A stretch of 64,000 bases of DNA from Bombyx mori (Eukaryota > Arthropoda > Insecta > Lepidoptera > Bombycidae). Shown here in pieces: positions 1-13,100 of the stretch (position 1 is the stretch's first letter; each line of letters opens with the position of its first letter). The notes under the pieces were generated by a model that worked only from the letters and a program-made list of their open reading frames with translations, had not been told where the DNA came from and searched no databases. A program made the position numbers and the translations under genes. The stretch covers positions 3,300,001 to 3,364,000 of the forward strand of contig NC_085131.1 of assembly GCF_030269925.1 (NCBI RefSeq), written 5' to 3'.

Positions 1-720
1 TCAAATTATTGTTACCAATTTTTCTACCACAATCAGATATGCTCAAAACAAAAGGTGGGTGGTAACGGTCAACCTTCGATAGTGGATCGCTGCTTGTACA
101 TGAATTGATAATATTTGTTCTGTTACTGATGACCAAATCCAAGACCTTGGCGTCACTGTTGAGCGTGCGGTTATAATACTATAATTTATTCATCAAGCAA
201 AAATCAAGAAGCATATTAGACAATAGGTCATTACTAGACTTACAGTTAAGAGACAGCATGTTATTAGTAAAATTCCAGGTTATGCAAGATTACATAAAGT
301 CGCCGACAAATATGACGTTTTCAATTTTATTTTGTTCCAAGACTCTATAGGAACTTCCCAAAAAGTCCTCAAGAGCATCCTGCCTAAGAAGTGAGCGGCA
401 TCATTGCGGTATGTTATTTTAGATTGCTTTCCTGATGATTTAAGTCCTTCGATACATGTTTTATTTTGTGTTAGCTCCTAATAAGCATTTTGTTGTAAGT
501 GCCTTCGTGTCCTGTCTTTATTTTGCATAATCTTGCCTAATATACTTGCTAATAAGTTTGGTTAGAGCTGATATTTCATTTCTTATACTTCTGGTTTTGT
601 TCATAATCTTCTGTAATTCTTTTCTTCTAGTCATGAAATTTTCTGTGTTTAGATATACTTTTTTAAGGATGTCAGTATTGTGTTCGTTGTTTGTTTCATT
701 GATTATTTTGTTGTATTGAG
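1..720 (-). pseudogene. Decayed LINE: endonuclease segment and upstream ORF fragment
   Basis: On the minus strand, 1-380 reads as an endonuclease-like segment: I-F-V-G-D-F (the catalytic G-D-F motif, with Met where Asn is expected), V-L-D-L-V-I-S-N and a Y-H-P-P-F end. It has at least two stops. Minus-strand 500-720 gives a charged, coiled-coil-like stretch (T-E-N-F-M-T-R-R-K-E-L) ending in a stop. Together they suggest a 5' part of a non-LTR retrotransposon running off the left edge. Clade not determined. Confidence 0.6.
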
Positions 721-1035
721 CTTATACATTACCAACATCTTTCAGGTTCTGGTCATTGGCGCGTAGCCCGTACGCGTAGGTAATCCCACCGGTTTGAGAT
801 TTAATCTGAATCTGAGTACTTCGCTATCGCCTGCACCCAGATGCAATAAAAAACAATTAAAACATTTTATCGAAAACAAAACGTACGATTTAGCGACTAA
901 CGATTCTGAACGCCGCCGCGCTGAGATAATAAGGCGATTCGATAATAAAAAAGATATAAATTCGCTACACCATTAGGCGTAACGCTATTCACATAAGTTG
1001 CTGTGCTGTGACTGTCACCGGAACATTATCTCAAT

Positions 1036-1161
1036 ATGATAAATTTAAATTTATTCTTATTTAGTATCCTAGGACTGTTTGGTGTTTGTGTCGGTCAATT
1101 CATACAAAATGGCCAGTGCGATCCGAACATAGCGACCGTCCCGAATTTCCAAGTTCAACAA
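1036..1161 (+). CDS. Polycalin exon 1: signal peptide and start of domain 1
   Basis: This 126-nt exon encodes 42 residues. Residues 1-20 are a typical signal peptide, with a hydrophobic Leu/Phe/Val core and a likely cleavage after Val-Gly. The following residues carry the G-Q-C-D-P-N motif that opens most domains of the protein, so the mature protein starts straight into lipocalin domain 1. The start was chosen because this ATG is in frame with the signal core and the exon ends in phase 0 at a GTAAGT donor. The exon is too short for a routine open-reading-frame scan. Confidence 0.88.
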
Positions 1162-4100
1162 GTAAGTTTTTGAAAGTTATGTTAATTGTTTTTTTTCATT
1201 AGACTACTCGTTTCGTTTTTTGTTATTTGAATTGAACATTTTTGTTTGGAATTGAATTACGTAAATTGAAATCCAAATATGACGGAAAGTTTCAATTACC
1301 AATAATTCTATTACCTTTTTCTACAGGACAATTTTAATATTTATTGTTCAAACAAACATCTATATGTGTCATAGGTGGCTAATTTTATTATTGTCAAATG
1401 GAAGATCACACAGACATTAATAATACTTACGCTTTAAACAATTGATGGAGTTTTTTTTTTTTTTTTTTATTGCTTAGATGAGTGGACGAGCTCACAGCCT
1501 ACCTGGTGTTAAGTGGTTACTGGAGCCCATAGACATCTACAACGTAAATGCGCCATCCACCTTGAGATATAAGTTCTAAGGTCTCAATTATAGTTACAAC
1601 GGCTGCCCCGCCCTTCAAACCGAAACGCATTACTGCTTCACGGCAGAAATAGGCAGGGCGGTGGTACCTACCCGTGCGGACTCACAAGAGGTCCTACCAC
1701 CAGTAAAGTACTCTATCAATCGCTATCGATCGAGTTATTTCCAATCTTTCATCACACAATGTTGAAATTTCAAAATGATCGCAAGAAAGATGCAGTTATC
1801 AATAGAGTAATTTCATATATCTCAATATGTATGATATACAGTGAGATCATCTTTTTATGGGGTCTGTTAGACTTCATATTGGTTTTGAGATGCTCTTAAT
1901 CTAAGGACTTTGATGTTTTACCCATTGAATAGACGTATGGGTCGTAATTGACGAAAAAAGGGCTCTGAGAGTTGTTTGGAATGATATTCTGGCCCGCAAA
2001 CAATCCTGACCCTAGTAAGTTGTTGCATGAATTGTTATCATCATCACTCTGTGAATGATGAGAGTAGAATCTTCTTTGATGCTGTACGAAATGGCCAGTT
2101 GCTCCCTGTTACAAGAATTATTACTAGTGGTAAGACCTCTCGTCAGTCCCCACAGGTAGGTACTACCACCCCGCCTATGCCTGCCGTGAAGTAAAGCGTT
2201 TCGGTTTGAAAGGTGGGGCAGCCATTGTAACTATACTGAAACCATAGAACTTATATCTCAAGGTAGGTGGCGCATTTACGTTGTAGATGTCTATAGGCTC
2301 CAGTAACCACTTAACAGCAGGTGGGCTATGAGCTCGTTCACCTATCTAAGCAATAATTAAAAAAAACGAGTAAAAACCGCTCAGCGTCTAAAATACGTAG
2401 ATGGCTGCTTCCAATATAACTTAAAAGTTCTTCATTCAAAGCACCCAATTCTTTTAATAGTTTTAGCTCGTAATATCTGATCTTTCGATCGTAGTAATTG
2501 TTACGTTATAATATTTATTGTAAAAAATTCATATTTAAAAAAAATAATAATCTAATATTAAAAAATAAATAAATAATAATTTCATATTTAAAAAAAAAAT
2601 AAAAAAAAAAATGCCCGCTGAGTTTCTTGCCAATTCTTCTCAGGACGGAGGCTAGTTCTTGTGAATTGGCGGTAGTTCTTTTGACGTTCAACAAGTATGT
2701 ACTTTCATTTATGTTGAATAAATTTTTTTTGATTTGATTTGATTTGATTTCCTGAAACACTGGTCACTGAACAGTAAAACTGAATGAACAATTTTCGTTT
2801 CTTTATTTGCTTTTTGGGGCTTAAATGTCAATCATACTCTATTTTCTAAATTAACAGAAGATACTTTTCAAGTTTATCAATTGACCGCTTACGACAAAAA
2901 AATTGAGTACGTATAACATTGACATTGATTTGACAACGTATATGTATGTATGTATATATGCGTTAGGACTAACTGGTGGACAAGGAACCGTAGCCGTCCT
3001 ATATCTGAAATTAGAAGATCATAAAAATTATAAGATTATATTCTCTTAGAGAGATACACTCTCATCTTAGTCCCCAATCTTTATTTCTAGAAGTCTTTCC
3101 CAGCAGGAATTATTATCCAACTTTAAACTAAAATCCCCAGTTGCTTCGAAATGCTATGAAGCGACTTTTAATATGATTCAATGTTCGGATATCTTTTGGA
3201 TTAAAAAAATTATTTTCATTCGAGATTTACCAAGAGGATTGAAAATTATTAAATATATTATTATAATAGCATCGTAATATACAGTGTTACAAATCGATCC
3301 CTAATGGAAGAAAGTCATGGTTTGCGCAAGTTTACATTATTGAGAACTGAAATTAGTTAGAGAGACGACACTTTTGAAAATTTACCAAACAATAGAATCG
3401 CCAACATCAAATCAGTGTAAATTTATTTCACTGATTCAGATTTGAATTCAGATTCAGATTTAATTAAATAACAGAAGACCATAGAGGCACACTTAGGTTA
3501 TTTTGCAAGGCATTTGTGAACCTCCCTAAACAAATTATTTGTCTTTCAGCTAATACCTTACGTTATCAAAATTACTTGACTCAAATAAATAATTACAGGA
3601 ACAGATAAAATAGAAACAGATAACCAAATTACTTTATTCCGTGTTTTATTTAATCTTACAATCTTTTAAATTATTATCAAAGATTTAAATCTTGGTAAAA
3701 ATAATCTATTTAAGATAGCAGTTTTTTCGGAGACCTCAAAGTCGCATCCAGAATTGGAATGCTTTACAATGCTTTGTTTACGAATTATATTAACTACTTC
3801 AGATACAGAGCTACCCTGCTTTATCTATAGCACAAAAATAAAAAGGATCAATCGAACCACTTTTTATATTGACCAGAACGATAATTAAGACCAGAAAATT
3901 AGGCAATGCCAATTACCAAATATTTGAATTATATTGTTAAAGTTCTATAACAACCGTTTATCTAAAAGATTAGATTGTAGATAAGTGCAAATAACAATTG
4001 GAAGAGACAAGACCTTGACTCGGTAATACAGTTCGATAGTCACTTTATAACTTTACGATACTGACTAATTCTTGGGGACTTTAGTATTTTGTACTTCTTA

Positions 4101-7100
4101 AATTGTTTTGTATTATTCTGGTAGCTAGTTTTACTAATATGCCTAGATTCGATTCGGAGCCTAATTTTGTAAATAATGAAGCTCCTCATATGTGGCTTAG
4201 ACGAGGAGAGAAAAGTCGTAAAATAACATCAAAATCATGAGAAGAAAATACGTGAAAACTTGCTATCATAACTATAAGCCTATTGCTCCAGAGCTTGGGA
4301 TTTTTTTTCGGGCACGGGGTCGAAGTTACTGAAAGGTGTCAGCGCTTAGGAGGCATGCGGGGTATGCAGGACTTGACGGTCTGCAGATGTTGGTAGCAGA
4401 CCACGGGCCAAAAGATATTTTTAGAGACCTACCGCACCTAACGACTCCTCTTGCACTGTCTCACCCGACGTCCGATCTCCGCTCCTGTCCTATATTTAGG
4501 CCCTTCCCAAAGTTCATCAAAATAATAATTTCTGAGCTGCCCGCAACCAGCGGATCCCCGCGACTTCACTCTCATGACTAGAAAACTAGGTTTGCCAATC
4601 AAAAAATTTAAGCATAAGCATCTCTACCCCAAATCAAGATATATGAATTTCCTTAAAAGTAAACTTTTGTCGTCTTTTTTCCAAATATCGAGTCTTTTTA
4701 ACTAAATATCGAGAACAAAATAACATTTTTGTTTGGCTTTTTGTCACTTCTTCCTCTACTAAATCTAAATTAAATCTATTGAAGTAGATTATGTCTACTA
4801 CACAAATAGTTTCGGCAGTGTCCTAAAGGGCTAAGATAAAAGTTTTACGGTGGCATTGTTTGTTCCTAGCATTTCGAAGTTCCACTAGAACAGCTCAAGA
4901 AAACCGTCGACTAATTTTAATTTAATCGATGCTGAATATTAAGTTACAAATGTAAGCAGTTCGGCGTCCCCACAGTTCCTCGGCAAATGGTACGAAGTGG
5001 CAAGATCAGACAATACTTTCCAACGTGGCGATTGCGCGACTTTGGAGTTCACCGAGCAAAACAATCAATTGAATATATACGCTTCAGATGTTACAAAAAA
5101 TTTTCAAACGGAATTAAGAGGATCCGTTTCTGTCGAATCTGGAACGGCCAGAATGAGACTGAACATCTCACCGAATATAGGTAAGACTCAAGGGATCATT
5201 TCAGCAATCCTCGTCTATGAGTAGCAGTAAGTTTATACTATTTTTTCAATACTTGCAACTTCTTGTTCTGAATAAAAAGAACCTTAATGAGATTTAGGCA
5301 AAGTTGGATATAATACCCAACCCCTTTTTATTTATTATTTAACCTTCCTAAATAAAGGGTTTGATGGCACCTCTAGGGAAGGTCTTGTTTGTAGTGTTTT
5401 AATTAAATTCCATTGTTCTTTTCAGATCTCGATTTTTGGGTACTACTAACGGATTATAATAATTTTGCTCTGACATACGCCTGCGAAAATGTCGGAACGA
5501 ACCAGAAAAGGAGTAAGTATGTACAGGAGTATAACTGTACAAATATAAAGAACTTTCGATCCAACGAATTTTCTATGAATATTCAATACATTAAGCGTGA
5601 TTTTACATAAAAATATTTACCATAGCTACGCCTAGACGTTTATTTTACACTTATTTTAATTATGGTACTTTATTCACTGGTTAAAATTAGCTCGGATACA
5701 ACGAAAGACATTCATGACCTGCCAAAAATGTGCACAATTACAACAGCATGGCGAATCCCAATAATTTCAGTTACAAATTATGGCCAAGTCAGAAATTCAT
5801 CATCATTCATGGTCATTAGTTAAAACGATTACGGAAAACAGGACAAACGAATTCTACTCTGCGTCTGGGATATAGACACTGCGTGGCCGTGACGCAATTA
5901 TTTATTTTGCAGTTTACATCTGGCACCTGGGAAGGGAGCCCCAATATCCAAACGAGATGATCCCCGCTCTTATGAACACAACTGTTTACAATTTATTCGC
6001 CATCCACGCTAGTGAACTAGAAAGCGTCAAACATACAGAGTCCGCTTGCTTTGCTCTGCCTGTAATTGAACCTAACCAGCCCATTGTACTGCCTGGTCAA
6101 TGCAATGCTAATATTAATGGTCAACAAAACTTCGATGTGGCTAACGTAAGTATGATACGATGTGAAAAAACAAGATGACCGGAGACTGCACAATATGTAT
6201 CTGACAGACTGCAATCATTCAATTAGTCCATAATAAACAATTGCTAACACACAATCCATTTGAATGGTGTTTTACTTACCTTTAACATTTTTATTCTTAA
6301 AAGTACACTTTTCAAAAATTTTGGCGCAGTCGTGTTTATTTTTACTTCAAATTTGCTAATTTACGAAGGCATTTTTAAAAACGATTCTCATCATAGAAAA
6401 GCAATCGAGAAAACCATCATCGAAAAGATCTTGACTTTTCATTTCATGGCGTGGCGTTTTGTGAAGGCTACTAAAAGAAGAAACTCGCTTAGTTTAACGC
6501 AAGCCATACTTTTTTTCTTATTCTTCGCCAAGAGAACTTTCAGACGCAGCATATTTCCTAGTTATTTTAATCTGGTTTTGAAAGTCCTTAATTGTTTTTT
6601 TTCTTTTAATGCCCTACTGCGCTAACTAAGCTATGCCATTATTAAATAAATACCTTTTCTCTCTTCTCTTCAACCCGTCACCTTCTAATGCTGAGTGTAT
6701 ACTATATATAAATACATAAGTGTATACAATAAATACCTATCTCACCATGTTTGTTTCAACAAGGACTTAACAAAAATCTCATTCAGTTCCTAGGTGTTTG
6801 GCATGAGATCTCCAGCTACTACTCCGAGAGCTCCACCGGTAGCTGTCCCAGAGCGGAATACACTTTAGGCAATGGCGTCGTCAATATCGTGAACAGCCAA
6901 GTCGTCAACCAAGCTCTGGAAACCGTGACCGGTACAGCCACAGTCATCAGCAACGATGGAAGTGCCAGATTACGTGTTCTTTTGAACGTCGCTCCTGGAG
7001 GTAAGTCTTTAAAAGCCTAAAACCTAAAATCGAAATTTAATCGCCAGTCAATAGCTCTTCCAGTTAACTATGGTTGGATAAAAATTCCACAAAAGTATTT

Positions 7101-10100
7101 TACTTCTCCAGCACTTTAACTAAGATCCACGTAATTAATACTATATTTATTATCTCTGTCCAACCAGATTTTCAATCTGTTGACTCTGAATAATGGTCCC
7201 GATGCGATTCTGTTTCTTTTAGTAGTGAATTGTGATATATTTGGGCTTTGTTTGCTCGTGTCGAATCACATTCGAGATGCTCGCAGGATATGATGGACAA
7301 TCGAAGCAACCTTGCTCGTTTACATGTTCATCTTTCCGAGATCGAACCCGGTAGAGATAGGGAGGAGGGCTTCTTCCTGGCTCTGATTTAAAGCCCCGTA
7401 TGACTAGATACCGCTATGCTGCTCATTTCCACGAAGCAGTCCCGCGTTCCGGCTTGCAGAGTGACACAGCCGTCGTAGAATAGTATTGTATCTTTGACCT
7501 CGTGGCTGAATACAGGCACGTCGTTGATCAATGGACTCCAGAAACCAGATTTAGTAGAGCAATCAACGAACAAATATGTGTACAATGAATTCCTCAGCCA
7601 ATTCACTACTAATTTCAATTTACTGGTGGTAGGACCTCTTGTGAGTCCGCGTGGGTAGGTACCACAATCCTGCCTATTTCTGCAGTGAAGCAGTAATGCG
7701 TCTCGGTTCGAAGGGTGGGGCAGCCATTGTAACTATACTGAGACCGTACAACTGATATATCAAGGTGGGTGGCGCATTTACGTTGTAGATGTCTATGGGC
7801 TCCAGTAACCACTTAGCACCGGGTGGGCTTTGAGCACGTCTACCCATCTAAGCAATAAAAAAATAAAAAAAATAAAAAATATTTCCCTATTCGTAAAAAC
7901 AATTGTGAATCATATATATGTATATAAATATAATATCTAAAAACATATCATACCTAATCAATGCGATAAAAAGATAATTAATATTTTTTGTGGACGTTTC
8001 TAGTAGTCCGAAATAGTATAATTTTTAAATTTTTTACAATTTTACGATGCTATGATAGCCGATTGAGATAAAAAAAAAACTTAAGATTAATTCATACTAT
8101 AAGTCGTAACAAACGTCTTATCGGTTTTATCAATTATCCACAAAATACCTAGACACTGTAATATATACAACAAATACTCTTGTTTGAGTTTAAGATATTT
8201 ATTGGAAATTATAGTTTTATATAAATATCTAGAGTAATATCTTTACACTATTACTTCAACGCTTTCTGCATAAATTTCCGTCTTCGATGAGGAAAACAAT
8301 CGAGGAAAAGTAGGCGAGGAAGAGGTAGACCAAAGAAGGAATGGATGGATTGCGTGAAAGATGATATGTGTAAGAGGGGAGTGAGCCAAAATATGGTATA
8401 TGATAGATGAGTATGGAAGGAGAAAATATGTTGCGCCGACCCCAAATGACTGGGAGAAGGGCAGGAGATTGTTGATGAGGAAAACAATCCAATAATTGCT
8501 CTGTTTATTAATGGTTGGGAATATTTTGAAACCGCACCAGTACTACTATCCCACTTGTTTCTGCCGTAAATGGGTCATGTGTTCCACTTTGAATGGAATG
8601 GAAAAACGCTCCTACAACAACAGACTTGAACACATAACTCAGGGTGACTACGAGATAGCCATTTAAAATGAAACAAGCTAGCAAAATAATAATAAAAAAA
8701 AAACATTACTTGATGTCATTAAAAACGGCTGTCTGGTGTAGTGGTAAGTGACATGGTCACTACACAAGGGGGTCGGGGCATATTTGTATGATAAATATAA
8801 AATGTCTTTTCCAGGGCTATGGATGTATATTAGATATACATATTATGTATGTATATAATAAAAATCTTATATTTATTTCCGTTATCTGGTACATGTAACA
8901 CAAGTTCTTTACGAACTTAGTACGGGACCAGTTAAAGTGGCGTGATTGTCTTTCAAAATAAAATAAAAAATTACCACGCCATTAATCGTTTGGCGGCACA
9001 CCAACCTCTGTCTCTATACAAATTAATATCTATATATACATTGTACTAGTTTTTTTAAATTAAAAAACTGAAAATAACTTTACTAATTAGGGATGTTTTA
9101 TTCATTAACGACTAATATATTATATCTTATTTCCAGTGACGGCGGAACAAGAATTGCTAGTCTTGGCAACGGATTACGTGAATTATGCTGTTACGTATTC
9201 TTGCACGAATCTCCCGAACAACCAAAGAAGGAGTATGTTTGTTTTGCTTATTTATTAACTATTAAATCCTACCTAGCTATCTAGTCACGGTCAACCCGTT
9301 TCAAAATAACAGCGGCGAAGATCTAAATTATACTTACGCCAGTTTTTTCATCTTCATAATACACATTTTTTTATCATCGCAATTACTTTGTAGTTTCTCT
9401 ATTTCATTCTAACTCGAGTATTGAAGAAGAACCAACAATCTATCAAGCTTATGCCGCATTGTGAGCTCTAGTACAAAAAGTGTATTCAAAGAACCTTCTG
9501 GAAACTTCATCATCATCATCATCATCAACAGCCCACAGTCATCCAGTGCTGGACATAGGCCTCTCCCAATCCACTCCACTGAGCTTCGGCTCTCCTCATC
9601 CATTTCTTGCCGCCTACTGTTCGGAGATCATCGCATCACCTAGCCGGAAACTTGCCGACATCAAAATTCAATACGTGATTGAACCTATGCTCGCAAATGA
9701 GCAACTACTGCGATGTTAATCTTGTCTGCCCACCACAAACATGGTTATAATCTGTTCGGCTATTATTAAGGAGATTCGTAAACGTAATTCTGGTATCCAC
9801 GGGTTGCTACTATTTCATTAAATTTCTCCAACCTTCACCTTCTCCACACCCAAAAACAGGTGTGATTAACCCGCAATAGTTGATCATCCTGCACATTTTT
9901 CCTGCGCATTCCTATTTCCTGAACGAAAAGAGTAAATTCATGTCTAGATTTTTTTACTCATTTTTCCTAGACAGTAATACATGTCTATTACACAAATAGA
10001 TTTTTTTAAAACGTGAAACAAAAATCGTCCATTTAAGGGTAACAGTAACCGTAGTAGCACTTGCGAAGCTCAAAGAAAACATATGAAAATAAATTGAAAC

Positions 10101-13100
10101 TGTAAAATAAATTTCACCCAAGCCTCAGCTAATTGTAAAATAGCTAGATAAAAATTATAATCAATTTCGAAAACAGTTTATAGTTGGATCGTCAGCAGAA
10201 CACGCACTCTCTCAGCCCAGTCCACAGCGCTTGTCAACCAAGTGATCAACGCCAACGTCGAGCTAAATCAGCAGTACTACGAGCCGGCAATGCAATCTGA
10301 CGCAGACTGTTTCTACTACCCTCAACCCGCGCAAAACGAACCGGTTATATTCAGAGGGCAATGTGACCTGAACATTCCGGTCGTCCAAAATTTCGACGCA
10401 AACCGGGTCAGTGAACTTTAAAAACCATATTACTATATGTATTAAACTTTGAACTGGTGATAACCGGATTCCGGTTGCAACAAGATATGCGTAAACTGTT
10501 GATAACCGGACTCCGGTTGCGAATAGTCCGGAATTTGGACTCTTTAACAGAAATTCTACTATTATGTTTTATTCTTTCTAACACATTTAAAACTGTACCT
10601 AATTGAATGGATCTTCTCTCTCGCACAAAATTCATGTTAGATTTAGAGAAAATCAGGTTTTTTAGATCTGGATCTCGGTTTTACTCGGACTGTTGATTCA
10701 CCCAATTCCGGTGCAACAGTTGGCGTCAAAATAGTCAGAAGTTAGATAGTTAGAAATAGGCTAGAAGTTAGTTCGACCGTAAAATTACATAGATTGAATC
10801 CTTACGATGACGACCTCTGTTCTCAAGCCAAATTCAAAGTCATAATAATAATAGCTGGAAACAAATAACGCACGGTCATCCGGCCCCCAATAAGGATTCC
10901 CTGTGTTATGGGTACCAGAGACTGACACACGTACTTATGTTCGTTTAAATATGTACATACATAGATAATAAACACCCAGACAAAGAACAATCAAACCTGT
11001 TCTTCACACGTTGTGGGAATCAAATCCACGGCCCTCGGCACAATAGTCAGGGCAATTAACTACTGCACCATCGAGTCCGTCATAACTCATTGGCATTTAT
11101 AAAACTCATTAACAAGGACTACAAATATAACTACAGATAAATCACAAAAACTCGATCATTTTCTACACGACCTACGTATGTATTTTTGTTACGGCTTATG
11201 ACCTGCGTAAAGCTTCATTCTTATTCGTCGATTTATTGTAACAAATTATAGATGTAATAAAAACTCTAGTTTACCATTAAAACACGTTTTCTGGTGGAAG
11301 GACGCTTTGTGCCTATTTCCAGCACTCCAGGCTCCAGGCCACTCTGCCTATTTCTGCCGTGAAGCAGTAATGCGTTTCGGTTTGAAGGGCAGGGCAGCCG
11401 TTGTGCTGTACTGTTAAAAGTGAGACATTACGACTCATGTCTCAAGGTGGGTAGTGGCATTTACGTTGTTGATGTCTATGGGTTCCGGTAACCACTTAAC
11501 ATCAGGTGGGCCATGAGCTCTTCCACCCATCTAATAAATTAATTAAAAAATTGATCTTTTTCCAGTACATGGGTCCATGGCACGAAATCGAATCATACCC
11601 GACGCAATTCCAAAGTGGAACTTGTAGTAACGCTTTTTACTCATTAAGAGACGGAAGAGTCGATGTTTTCAATACCCAAGTCATTAATCAACGTCTTGAT
11701 ACCATCAATGGCGTGGCAACTGTTGCCAGCACCGACGGCAGTGCCAAGCTAACGGTGTCCTTTCCAATTCCGGGGACAACACGTAAGTATGAGTCGTTTT
11801 TATTTCGGGTATTTGCCAGCCCTTTGTTGCCATTTATGGGTCCTGAGTAGACAAGGTCCCAGGTGAGCCTTATCGAAGGCCACTTATTCTGAATAATCTG
11901 AAATTAGCTCTGAAAAGTAGCTTGACAAATGATAAAGTTTTCCAGAGCAGGATATTAGCAAAAATGTCTTAAATAAAATATACGAGAATGCACAGTTTAT
12001 ATGAACTTTCAGAGACTACACAAACTGACTACTGGGTTTTGGAAACTGACTACACTAGCTACTCCCTTGTATATTCTTGCACGAACATCAACAACGAGCA
12101 CAAAAGAGGTAAGTGCCTAAAGAGCATAGACAACATTTAATCATTAAATGTATTCGAGTAAATCATTGGATCACCATTGGATAGACTCTTTCCCCTCTTT
12201 CCCGTCTGTCAGTTGAAGTGTTATTTTTTTTCAAACAATAGTAAATAATGGTGTACTGACGATTTTGTTGCTGACCAGTCATGAATTCCAGTATGAATAA
12301 TAAATAATAATAATAATTTATTTATTTATTATTTATTTATTTAATTCCGGTATGAAGGAACACCCATTACGCAATCCAGTCGAGACTTCAATCTCACGTT
12401 TCAAGGATACAATTTGATGTCAATCAACTTATTTTCATCCAAATTCTGGTTGGTCGCAACACATCCGACCGTATCGACCAATAAAAAATTAACTTATACA
12501 AATACTTAAACGCTAGTAAATCTCAAGAGTTGCTACAACATAGCTTCTAATCTTCTTCTTCTCAGTCCGTTGCACTCTTGGCTGAGTGTTCGTGGTCATC
12601 ATTTCGTGTTTGTATTGGTGTCATGCTTGTTATCTTAGAACAGCCTTTCTCAAAGTGGGCGATAACGCCTCCTTGTGGGCACTGTAGGCCTAAAGGGGGG
12701 CCGTAAGAAACCCAGAAAAAAGGCGTTGTGTGGAGGCTTTGGTGGCGATTTGTAATTTCATCTAGGAGGACTCTAAGACACCGACTAAGCTCTCGCTATA
12801 GCAGTTTTTAAGAAGGTGAAAAAATGGGGGCGCTACAAAATAATTTATTCTCAAAGTAGTAGTAGTATTCTCAAAGGCAGTAGATGAAATAAGTTTGGGA
12901 GCCCCTATCTTAGAATATATAAAAAACATATTTCAACAGTTACAGCGTGGAAATTAAGCCGAAACAAACAACTGTCTGCTGAAGCGAACGCGGTTATGAA
13001 TAATGTCATCAACAGGATAAACGTTCTTGACCAAAGATACTTTGAAGTGACCGACCAGACCCCGACTGGTTGCTTCTACTTCCCCGTAGCTCAGCCTGGC

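Noticed and set aside
794..976. 60-codon open frame just upstream of the polycalin start
   Set aside because: It is not in frame with the signal exon across a plausible splice, shows no family features and follows LINE debris. Most likely chance.
6260..6625. 121-codon open frame in the domain 1-2 intron
   Set aside because: Low-complexity Phe/Leu/Lys-rich translation of AT-rich DNA, lying between two well-placed lipocalin exons.
10177..10183. Alternative acceptor TATAG in domain 2 exon three
   Set aside because: Seven bases downstream of the chosen one, so it would shift frame.
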